A stretch of DNA of 64,000 bases from Rhodamnia argentea. Lineage: Eukaryota; Streptophyta; Magnoliopsida; Myrtales; Myrtaceae. A program made the translations under genes and the position numbers. How positions within the stretch are numbered: the stretch's first letter is position 1; the number at the start of each line of letters is the position of its first letter. The stretch lies in contig NC_063154.1 in assembly GCF_020921035.1 (NCBI RefSeq), positions 6,696,001 through 6,760,000 of the forward strand, in the 5' to 3' direction. Below the pieces are notes generated by a model that searched no databases, was not told the DNA's origin, and saw only the letters and a list, made by a program, of their open reading frames with translations. Below, one piece after another: positions 1-9,628 of this stretch.

Positions 1-379
1 AAGTCTTGCATCTAAGTTATACACATGCTGCATTTCAAAGTCACTATAAGAAAATGTGGAACAATTCCCTACATATAAGTACAGAAAGAAAAATTAAATA
101 CTTTGAAAGTTAGATCCCGTGACAAAAGTTATACCCCATAATTGCGCATATTCTGCAACTACGAGCATCGCGACAGTATTCGAAATCGACTCTTATGCAT
201 AATTTGTAAATTTAAGTTCCTATTTTATATTTTGGTAATAAGAGATAGGCATCGCTCTAGAGTAGGTTGAATTAGAAAATGGGCACTAAATGTCAACTAC
301 TTTTCGAGTTATTCAAACGATTTCGAGAGATGTAACGATAGGCAAAACTCTATCAAGCAACCCTACGGTGTTCAAAATA
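1..379. other. intergenic, nothing recognised
   Basis: AT-rich DNA with no open frame of convincing length and no clear repeat structure. I see no gene in it. Confidence 0.5.
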
Positions 380-825
380 AGGGAAAACACCGAAAAAAAA
401 AAATCATAAACTATGCTCACTGTGACACATTTATCTTAAAAAAAATTTTGTGACATCAAAAATCTCAAACTTGTATCCGTGTGACATATTTACTCCAAAT
501 ATTTTTTTATGACACAAAAAAATTCAAACTTATATCAATGTGACACATTTACCTCAATTTTTTTTTGTGGCACAAAAAACTCCAAACTTGTAGGCTTGTG
601 ATATATTTGCCCTAAATTTTGAGGTAAATGTGTCATACGGATACAAGTTTATGATTTTTAGTGTCACAAGAAAAAAATTTCGGTAAATGTATTACACTAG
701 TATAAGTTTGGGGTAAATATGTCATATGGATAAAAGTTTGAGGTTTTTTGCGACACACAGAAAAGTTTAGGGTAAATATGTCATAATGGATATAATTTGA
801 AATTTTTTGTGGCTTTTGCCCTAAA
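380..825. repeat. MITE-like repeat with internal inverted units
   Basis: Short units resembling TGTGACACATTTACC, separated by A/T runs and by 'aaacttgta' boxes, occur in one orientation to about 600 and in the opposite orientation to about 825. The outer ends (gggaaaacacc... and the complement of ...ttttgccct) are also roughly inverted. This is a foldback/MITE-like structure. No clean target duplication was found, so the boundaries are approximate. Confidence 0.5.
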
Positions 826-898
826 AAAATCCATCAAGCTTATTAAGACTTGCTAGTTACCGCATCAAATTGGATGAGACCCTTTCCTATTCCCACGT

Positions 899-1195
899 GT
901 TTTAATTGGTGCACTGTTCAGCGATCGCAACTAGAAATTCAAGAGATTTATTACCATTTTGGTGGGATAGATGTCACATCACATCGATAATTCAGCGATC
1001 ACCACTAGAACTATTTTGGTAGGATATATGTCACATCACGTCGATGATTCAATGATCGCCATAAGAAATTCAAGAGAGTTATTACCATTTTAGTAGGGTA
1101 GATGTCACATCACGATACAACAAATATCTACCCTATTGAAATGGTAATAATTCTCACGCATTTCTAGTCGGGATCGCTGAACGGTGCATCAAAAC
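899..1195. mobile_element. MITE with about 70-bp terminal inverted repeats
   Basis: The left end (ggtgcactgttcagcgatc, then an 'actagaaatt' and a 'ttattaccatttt' box) is matched in inverse orientation by the right end at about 1125-1195 with few mismatches. The interior repeats the same box-plus-'gatgtcacatcac' unit about three times. There is no coding capacity. The superfamily is not assigned because no target duplication is obvious. Confidence 0.7.
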
Positions 1196-1718
1196 CCAGT
1201 CGAAGGACAACTTGCTCTTGAGCATGTCCCCAGCCCATTTCTTGCTCATCGCAGAGTGACGGCATTCATTGCGACCTCTTTTGGAATAATTAATGAAACA
1301 GTTGGATATGGAACGAGCTTTTTATTTTTATTTTTTGGGGGGGGTCAGAGAGATAGAACGTGTTGAAATGACACAGTCACCCCATATCGGACAGTGTCTT
1401 TTTCCTCTCCCCTACGTGACAGGGTGGAAGAATTGCAGAAGAGGGGCCATTTTGAGGGGAAAAAAATCTACAAAATATAAGGCTAAATCCCCCAAAATGA
1501 AGCTTCAACTTTTGCAAATGATCATAACCTTTTTAAACAACTAAAAAGAGCTTACGGAAAGTTTACTCGAGAGCGACCAAAGTACCCATCACAAATTTGC
1601 TTGGATCGAAAAAAAAAACTTCGTTGTAATGTGAAGTAGATGGCTCCAAATCACAAAGGCCGGTACTCAAACCATGTAAATCCAAGTCAAAGGAATCAGA
1701 AACGACGACGTCGTAGAG
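1196..1718. other. intergenic, nothing recognised
   Basis: Short open frames only, none resembling a known protein. It contains a G run at about 1336-1345 and several A runs. I see no gene. Confidence 0.5.
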
Positions 1719-2014
1719 GAGAAAATATTGCATACCCCCTTAGTACCCCCCGTATGGGTCACCTGCCATAAAAGCAGGTGACATACCTCCATGCCCCCCT
1801 TCATAATACTTTTCCTCTTGTAAAAAGTGGATGGAGGGTGGGGATTCAATGTTTTTACCCGTATCCATTCATTGAATGACACGTATTTGATGGGCCCCAC
1901 CTTTCAGCTTTTCAAAAATCTCTTTCTCCCTCACTTTCTATCTTCCGTAAAAGCCCCTCCACCCTCTCTCTTCTGCAACGCTCCTCCCCCTTTCTTCTTC
2001 CTCTGTCTTCACTC

Positions 2015-2017
<3 letters not shown>

Positions 2018-2048
<31 letters not shown>
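2018..2048. repeat. (CT)n microsatellite
   Basis: Perfect CT dinucleotide run of about 31 bp, just upstream of the lactate dehydrogenase-like fragment, where a 5' leader would be. Confidence 0.95.
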
Positions 2049-2052
<4 letters not shown>

Positions 2053-2115
2053 TTCAAATTCAACAAGCATACGGTGAGCGAGAAGGTCTATCCCAGTTTT
2101 TTGTTCAGCAAGAAA

Positions 2116-2300
2116 ATGCACAAAGCCCCGCCAGCTTCCTATCTCGGCCCCGGCTGCCGCCGAGCTGGCCCTCATTGATGCCAAGCCCCACAAGCTCCGC
2201 AGTGAGATGCTCGACCTCCAGCATGCCGGCGCCTTCCTCCCCCGCGCCAAGATCTCATCGACTACTCCATCGCCGGCCGGTCGACGGAGGCCGAGACCTT
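2116..2300 (+). pseudogene. L-lactate dehydrogenase fragment, internally deleted and frameshifted
   Basis: An ATG at 2116 opens MHKAPPASYLGPG, resembling the N-terminus of plant L-lactate dehydrogenase. From about 2153, in a different frame, comes AAELALIDAKPHKLRSEMLD followed by LQHAGAFLPRAKI. This matches the stretch after the NAD-binding glycine motif of that enzyme, known in plants as ELALIDAK..LRGEMLDLQHA. The glycine-rich motif itself is missing, so some 35-40 codons have been lost between the two pieces. After AKI another shift lets the frame continue as DYSIAGRSTEAE, which also fits the family. The fragment lies between the two inverted arms of the transposon, so it was probably captured. 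It cannot encode an active enzyme. The assignment rests on motif memory, not a search. Confidence 0.7.
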
Positions 2301-2664
2301 GGAGAAGGAAAAACCGACTTCCATAACCCATATAAACCAAGAATTAAATCGCACAGAAATTGTGAATACATTCATATGTGGCAACGAAAATCAAAGAAAA
2401 GATGAAATATTATGTGTTCTTCTTTCATGAATGGGCCAGACAAAAAAAAAAAGTCATTATTTCTGAAGGAAAGGGAGAGAGAGCGCATTGCAGAACAGAG
2501 ACAGAGCAAAGAGAAAGGTGGATGGGTGTTTAAGGAAAAGAGAAAGTGGGTGAGAAAGAGATTTTCGAAAGATCCGAAATGTGGGGCCCATTAGACGCGT
2601 GTCATTCAGTGAATGAATATGAGTAAAAATGAGGTGGCGCCGAGGGGTTATGCAATATTTTCTC

Positions 2665-3002
2665 GTCCATGGAGAAGCAATGTTGCCTGATTTTTGCTGA
2701 CGCATCCCACAACATCTTTTTTGGCTTTTGTTGAAGTGACTTTTTATACAGGTTAGTCCCATTGAATAAATTATTTGCGACAAGAGCCTGTGCAGGCGAA
2801 AAATTTAAGCAAGGGTAGTAAAAGTTTGTGAGTTTTTTTCGAGTGGTTTTAAAAGCAAGGGGTTTTTTCTTAACCTATGGGTGAAAGTTCATGATTCTTT
2901 TGAGATCTTGTTATTTTATTGTTATGTCACTTGTTAGTTGATATAATCTTAGTCAATAGGCATCTAAATGTAATGATATTACTCAACTGATTGGTGATAT
3001 CT
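2665..3002. other. intergenic, nothing recognised
   Basis: AT-rich spacer without an open frame or repeat that I recognise. Confidence 0.4.
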
Positions 3003-3237
3003 AGGCTTGTCAAAATGAGTCTAAAACCCACTTCTCAACCCAAATTTATTGACATGGTAATAAATGGGTCGCTTAAAATGTGCAGGCCAACCATAAATGG
3101 GTTGTAGGTGTATAAGCCAAAATAAATGGGTCTTAAAGGGGTTTTGTTATGAATCCATTTACAACCTATTCAAGTCTTAACTCATTTACAATTAAAAGCC
3201 TTACTCCCACGCTTCACACCATTCCCACGCACGGTAT

Positions 3238-3265
3238 CTTCTTCTTCTTCTTCTTCTTCTTCTTC
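3238..3265. repeat. (CTT)n microsatellite
   Basis: Run of about nine CTT/TTC triplets. Confidence 0.95.
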
Positions 3266-3796
3266 ACCTTACTCTTCATTCAACACGGATCTCGTTCACT
3301 GCTGCCCCCACCGCCTTCACCGCCGCGAACTCCCGATGGGAAGATTATTTCCGATTAGTTGTCAAGGAAATCCCAAAACTCGTCAAGGAAGGGTCTGTTC
3401 ATCTCTCTCTCTCGTCAAGGAAGTCCCGAGCCTCGAGATTAGCCGAACGCCGGAGAGGTCAAGGCTCGGCCGATCTAGGCAAGCCCGAGCTCGCCCTAAG
3501 CGGGCGAGCCTAGGTGAGCTCGAAGGCGGCCGGGATTTGGCCTCGAGCTCGCCCGCTAGGAATTGGTCAACCCCGATATTACAAGCATCAGGCGAGCTCG
3601 AGGCTCGCCGAGATGCGGTCGGTTGTTGGGCTTCTTGCCGTCGCAGAAGCCCTGCAACCGGCAGACGGAGGAGGGAGAAGGAAAAAAGGAAAAGAAAAAA
3701 CAGAAAAGATAAAATAAAAAATAAAAACATTTTATAAGAATTAAAAAAATAAAAATCCACTAAATTTTAAAAAAATTAAAAAAATTAAATATATAA

Positions 3797-4333
3797 GACT
3801 ACGTTTGGTCGTCGGGATTTCTGGTCGGGATAAGATTGGATAGGATAGGATATGATAAGAAATCTAAGGATTTGGCCATATCCTATCCACTGTTTGGTGA
3901 ACTGCGGATTTAAAGTCGGATATTCTCATATCCTATTTTATCTTGCATTTGGTAAAAACCGTATATCAATATAAAGGACATATATGTTCTTACGTGATGC
4001 TCATGAAATATTCCAATCTTATTACTATAAAAAAAACGTTCTCCTACACAAAAAAACTTCAAAATATACACATTTTATTATATTTTCAAACCTCTTTGCA
4101 AAAAAGAAGAAGAAGATGAAAATATAAATAAATGAGACAAGAAAGTTGTCATAATTCTAAAAGTTAGCTTTTATATGACAGAGAAGAGAAATCCTATCCG
4201 ACCTTATCCTACCTCCTCCCCTCGGATTTTTTTATCCGGGTTATATCCCCTCTATATCCGAGATGCCTACCAAACACGGGATAAGATAAAGCATATCATA
4301 TCCCAAATTTTATACGGACGACCAAACGCAACC
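3797..4333. mobile_element. PIF/Harbinger-like MITE with TAA target duplication
   Basis: The ends are inverted repeats sharing CGTTTGGTCGTC (left gactacgtttggtcgtc, right complement ggttgcgtttggtcgtc). The flanking trinucleotide is TAA on both sides (3794-3796 and 4334-4336), as expected for PIF/Harbinger insertions. The interior is rich in 'gataggata' and 'atatccta' boxes and has no coding capacity. A diverged relative is at 29681-30474. Confidence 0.8.
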
Positions 4334-4470
4334 TAAGTGTTTAGTAATATGGGTCGGGTATGAGTCAAGAAATTCGTACTACACATAAATGGGTCATAAA
4401 ACAAGTTAATGGGTCGCTTTAGATCGGACCATTTCAGACCCGACCCGACCTGACCCACCCATTTAAAATG

Positions 4471-6690
4471 CTTAACATGGAAGTCAAACTGATATCATCA
4501 TTGTCTCCCACTAGCTTTCTATTCCTTTTTGTTGCATTTTGGACGCCTTCCCCTTCGTATTTTTTTTTTTTTTAAACTTGTAAGAGTAGGAGTTATTCCC
4601 TTAGATTGGAATTCATCCTCTATTTTGAGCAATTAAAGTTTGGCTTAGGACATAATTTTTGTGGTGGGATTACGTATTGGTAGTCGGGTTACATTTAGAA
4701 CATAAATATTCTACCTGAAAATTTTAAAACATTGTTGTACTTGGTCGGGCAAAAGCTTTAAGAAAACAACCTCGCGTTAAGGATGTCTCAAATTTTCAAA
4801 TTACAACGAGTTTGATTGGCCGCGATCGACGTGCCTTAGTTGTAACGAAATGAAAATCATGTGAAAAGTTTAGAGACCTGATTATTAAAACCTAAGGTTC
4901 ATTGGACTGTCAAATTGTAACCTTTTGTTGCATCCAAGACTATGAAAATCATCGAAAGATCCCACGGCCCATGACTCATGTGAATGGGCCTCTTCTGTAA
5001 ACCCTTTCGGCCTCCATCCCTTACAACGTCACTCCGGCCTAAGTTTCTCGATGAGGAAGAAAATTTTCAACCAACAATTTCTTATAGATAAGAATGATAC
5101 TACCTTCAGAAGAGACGCCGTCCTTAACTATTTCTCTCTCGCGTCATCTCCATTGGCGCGGACCCGTACCGTCCAACCATCATCCGATGCGCGAAAAAGG
5201 GAAATCTCCAACAAACGGGCGAGGGAACCGACTAATCAAAACGCTCGGCGAACTCGAACACTACTCCATTGTCGTTTGAAAAAGGAAAAGAAAAATTAAG
5301 TGAATGTATACTTCATCAAATAGGCAATAGATACCTAAAAATATGCTAAGTTTGCGGATCTGAATCATGCGATGCACGTTTAAATAATTCGCATGCATAA
5401 GCACGTATAATAAAAAATAAAAGGTGCACATTGAAGTGCGTGCTACGGTCGGCCCATATGGATGGCCATTCCCTATAATTATTGGTATAAATTTGAGGCA
5501 CTATGTCAACTTGCTATCGACAGCTTTGATATGGTCAAAATAGCTAGGCAAGTTTTTTTTTTTTTTTTTCGTCGAAAGAGCTGGGCAAGTTTTAATTGGC
5601 GTATGAACATGTTCCGGACAAATGCAAACTTCCATTTAAAACTGCATGATTTCCGAGGTGACAAACAACACAAGTCAACCTAATCTATTTTTTGACCATA
5701 CACTCGCATCAAAGCTCCTTGCTTTAATAATCATGTAGGCCAATCACGTCAATATTACTATATTAGGTTAAAATAAGACTCTTGCTTGATATTGGCCTCG
5801 TTGGTTCTTCAACAAACGTTTGAATAACAAATGATTTGATGCCTAAGCTTTGTTGGTGGGAGTGAAGGAGATTTGTCGGACAGTTTAAAGCCAATTCAAC
5901 GTTCGAAATGCTTGATTAGTCAAAATTCTCTAGCGCTATAAAGCAACGAGGTCGAAAGCCGGCCTTTCATCGCTGGTGCTACATTGTAATCTACCTTAAT
6001 TCATCGATTAATTTGAATCGTATCCATTCGAAGACCACATATACGAGATTCGTCTAGTTTGGGAGCTCGAAAGGAGAAAACAAGTGAGTGTACATGGGTC
6101 GGTCAAGTTGAGGAGAAGCTTCTAGAAAGAGTCAAAAGTCAACAAAATCTCGGGGGTGAAGAAGAATTCAACGATCGCGCGACGCTGACATGGCGTGGAC
6201 TCTTCGTGGGGCCCCCGCGTGCAAATTTGCGCGGTGAAGGGGAAGAGAGGTCTCGTCGAAATCAAAGTCGTCGGGGCGGCACGCGTATGGGAAACGGTCC
6301 GAAACCGAATATGATGTTTAGATGCGGCGGATTATTCTCCACCTTTTGCTTTCTATCGCCTTTTGAAAGTCTTGGGGTACGCGATTCCAAAGACGAACGT
6401 CGGCATCTTTGATTCGCACACGAGGCGGCAAAGTTAGGAGTCGCTCCACGGAGTCTAAATCGGATTGATTTAGAATCATCCTCGAAGGTTGGTGGGGTCG
6501 ATTTGGGTGTCGGTCCGAGAATTCGAAGGACTGGCGTGCACATCGCTCGCGGTCAAGGACTCTCCACGGGGTAGAAGGCTTAGGTTTTGATCTGTCCGTG
6601 ATGTTGCGGGCACATCCCATTGGGTTTCCAGGTAATAGGCCATCGAATTTAAACGAAAGATCTAACAAAAAAAAAAAAAGATATTCACTA
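4471..6690. other. intergenic DNA, no gene recognised
   Basis: Open frames at 5051-5299, 5462-5683 and 6059-6412 look like chance frames: no domain, no splice context, skewed composition. T runs occur at 4559-4573 and about 5552-5569. The segment 6160-6420 is GC-richer but shows no protein I recognise. Confidence 0.4.
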
Positions 6691-6691
6691 T

Positions 6692-7635
6692 AAGTTCTAA
6701 AACTTGTCACGAAAGTATAGTGGAGTTTTACAACTTACAAAAAGTACAATCAAATCATAAAACTTGTCAAATTGGTTCAATCGGGTCTTTTCATTAATTT
6801 CGATAAATTTAGCTAACGGAAAATGCCGACGTGACTTTTTCTAATATTTCTCTATTCTATATGGCGATGACGTGGCTAAAATGTGGTCCAAATCTCTTTT
6901 TTTTATATTTTTCAAATTAATTTTAAAAAAACAAGGTTTAAATTTTATAATAAAAAAAAAGGAACCCAGAATTAGCGGGAGAGCTCTGCATCCCTTGCCA
7001 CTGGGCCTTGGCCAAGGGCTGCGGCCCTCATCAGAACGACTCGACCTTGTCGATCAGATCCATTAGAGAACAAATCACAAGTGACTCCATCGCAAAATCA
7101 GAACCGGATAGCGAGAGGCAAACGCGTAATTGGCGAGAGTTGAATGGAGAGTGAAGCACATAATAGAGAGACAACGACAACGAGTGCGGAAACTATCGGC
7201 AACCCCAGATGAGGGTCGTGACTTGACCTCACCAATCAGATCTAGGCGAAGGTTGCCGACCCCCGGCCAGGACCTAATGGCTCTTGCCGACCACTTCCCC
7301 ACCATCGCTAGCCCTTCTCGGTGATGGTGGGCCGGTGGCGATGAGAGCTTTGCATCTCTCGCCACTGGTTTTGATTTCTGGTTTTTTTAATCAATTTTCA
7401 TAAAAATTGTATCAAAAATCAATTATGGATCAAAACGACACCGTTTTAGCCATGAGGAAGAGAGAAAATATTTAAAAAAAGTCACGTCGGTATTTTCGAT
7501 TAGTCAAACTGGACAGAGAACTAATGGAAGGACTCAATTGAACCAATTTGACAAGCTTTTAAGACTCGATTGTACTTTCTGTAAATTTTATGACTCAATT
7601 ACAATTTCACAACAAGTTTCGGGATTTTCGATAGA
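6692..7635. mobile_element. non-autonomous DNA transposon with long TIRs
   Basis: The left arm (6692-6850) carries 'aaaacttgtcacgaaagta', 'acaaaaagtacaatcaaatc', 'cttgtcaaattggttcaat' and 'cgacgtgactttttt'. The right arm (about 7475-7635) carries the same boxes inverted and in reverse order, giving arms of about 160 bp. The middle (6965-7370) is GC-richer, and the phrase 'gagagctctgcatccc..gccactgg' near 6980 is echoed near 7340 as 'gagagctttgcatctc..gccactgg'. A compact relative is at 31805-32105. No transposase frame is present and the superfamily is not assigned. Confidence 0.6.
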
Positions 7636-7639
7636 CATA

Positions 7640-9060
7640 TCTCAAGCAAAAAATAATAATAATAACTTAGCCATACCCAGGTTGACCGGACGAGTATTTT
7701 TTTATTTTATTTTTTGGTCGGACTAGACAAGTATACTCACTCCAAATAGATGTGATATAATAGAAAATTCTAATGAAGAGAATGCGCGTGGCTCGATATA
7801 AGGTATAATCAACGGAATATGTAACTTTTTGCTTCTTTTCTAAAAGGGTTTATGCGAATTTGTTCGTTGGTCTAACTTTTTTATTAAAGTACGCAAAGAA
7901 AGCAAGGACTCGTGGGACTAGCGTACGTGAAATCATGGATAAATTCATGTCGAATCAAATTAAAGATATGGAGAGATTGTATGGAGAGATTCTCTAAGGC
8001 CGTGAGATGCCTAGTTAAGAACTTGCATTAGGCGAGAAGCTCTTGGCTTTATGATCAATTACGATAAGTTTTTCATTCTCGAGTTATTGGAGAAATCGGT
8101 TCTTGTCGATCCTACGGTGGAGAAAAAAGTTTTCCGAATAACTTAATTTAGGGAATGAACTTGAAATAAATAAATAAAAAAACAATCTAGAATGAGAAAG
8201 ATTGAACAACAATCTTGAATTTAGTGGAACGTTTTACGCAATCAAAAATGAGATTTTAGACAGAAAAAATTTCGAGTCATTTCTTAAGATACCCACTTAA
8301 ATCATACCATGTGATCAAATTTCTATTCTTAATATCTTTTTTCTTTAGTAAAAAGTGTGCCTTTTCTTTTTTCTTTTCAAATATCTTCGATTATTGGATT
8401 TTACGTTCTCATCCATCCACATATACGATTTCTTCACACGGTATATTCTTCCAATAAATCCTTTTCATTATCTAATGATTCATATACTTGGGATTTAGTA
8501 TAGATTTAGTCCGTTAGGTTTCAGCATTCATTAGGTTTGGTCCTCTAACTTTTACATTGTTAAATCAAATCATCCAACTTTCCGAATTTATGCTAAGTCG
8601 GTTTAGTAAATTTTATCACCGGCAATCAAGTCCTCTCGGTCAACTACTTTAATTGAATCGTCAGATTAATTAATAACACGACGCTACTTATCCAACAAAA
8701 AAGCTACACGTGAAACTAATTCGACTGTAAATGAGCAGAAAAACAAATGGGGAAAAAAACTTTGGTTGTACAATGCGAATCGCGATGAGTAAACAAAACA
8801 TCATACCGCAAAAACAAAAAGAGAGTCGGAAGGTTTGATTAGACAAGACAAAATTAAGAGAATCAAGTTGAGCATATCTTAAAAGTCCAAGGATTTGAGA
8901 GATATTTAAAAAAAAATTGATTAATTTTTTTTGAATGTCGATTCCGTTTTTTTTTTTTTTTGGGAGATGCATGTAGGGTTTAGTATCTAATAAAATAAAA
9001 AAGAAAATGGTAGCGGCCAGCACCACTTGGAAAAAGCTGTCGTTCTTCCCCAATCTATTC
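7640..9060. other. intergenic and upstream region of the AAPT gene
   Basis: AT-rich. Bases 8495-8665 ('ttagtccgttaggtttcag', 'caaatcatccaactttcc') look like a decayed fragment of the same sort of 'loss of text' MITE seen elsewhere in the window. The promoter of the downstream AAPT gene must lie towards the right end, but I see no motif firm enough to call. Confidence 0.4.
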
Positions 9061-9074
9061 TTCAGCTTTTAGGG

Positions 9075-9628
9075 CGGGAGATATAACGCAACTTTGCGCC
9101 CCCCCCTTCTCGCTCTCGTTGTTGCTTTGTTTCTTCTGCTAAAGAAAGAAGAGTTGATCCTCGACCTTCAGGAAGAGAAGGTAATTTCTTCTCCCCAACG
9201 CCTTCCCATCTTCTCTGTCGAGTCTCCTGCCTTTGTCTGCGTTTTCTCCGTTCCTCTCAGATCTTTGCGCTCCTGCCTCTCCCTCTCTTCCAATCACCCC
9301 CTGCGACCAGATCCATGCCGGCCCAATTGCGCACCGGTTTCGATTCGCCTGCCCATTTGCCGTCGTGGGTTCGCGCCAAGTTCGGGCATTTTGGCTTCCA
9401 TTGTCGATCTGTTCGATTAATTGCCCACTTCGGTTGTAGGGGCGGGTTCGGTCATATCGACCCTGAATCGAAGTTTTAGGGCTATGGATAGTTGTTTTCG
9501 GGCTTGTTTTGACCTGTGAATTGAAATGCTAAAGCGAGCTGCTTTGCTGATTTCTGGTCGGTTGTGTGCTTCCTCAAGGCAGGTGTCAAGAGGAGTCTTT
9601 TTTAAGTGCATACTCTGAAGGGACGAGA
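9075..9628 (+). other. 5' UTR of the AAPT gene with a leader intron
   Basis: A likely leader exon ends in ..AGAGAAG at 9180, followed by the donor GTAATT. An acceptor ..AAGGCAG ends at 9582. The second leader part (9583-9628) runs into the start codon at 9629 without any upstream ATG. The transcription start is not visible; 9075 is a guess from where the sequence becomes pyrimidine-rich. Confidence 0.5.

Larger units (their letters stand above)
1719..2664. mobile_element. Mutator-like element with long TIRs carrying a host gene fragment (Pack-MULE type)
   Basis: The left arm (about 1719-2010) and the right arm (about 2430-2664) are inverted copies of each other over some 200 bp. They share the terminal GAGAAAATATTGCATA, the box TCATTGAATGACACG, the box GGGCCCCAC and a pyrimidine-rich inner part. 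The left arm has an extra 80 bp or so not present in the right. Between the arms lies a fragment resembling plant L-lactate dehydrogenase. Long TIRs around a captured gene piece are the Pack-MULE arrangement. I could not find a convincing 9-bp target duplication, so the exact ends may be off by a few bases or the duplication has decayed. No transposase is encoded. Confidence 0.65.
3003..4470. repeat. degenerate hAT-like repeat with 'TGGGTC' boxes, interrupted by a nested MITE
   Basis: The left part (3003-3170) has repeated 'aaatgggtc' boxes and the right part (about 4345-4470) has 'gacccgacccgacc' boxes, the pattern of a widespread plant non-autonomous DNA transposon. Between them are a (CTT)n run at 3238-3265, a GC-rich stretch with gagctcg/cgagctc words at 3420-3660, an A-rich stretch, and an inserted MITE at 3797-4333. 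Ends are uncertain. Confidence 0.45.

Noticed and set aside
6059..6412. 117-residue open frame
   Set aside because: No domain, charge-rich composition, overlapping frames on the other strand; not supported as a gene.
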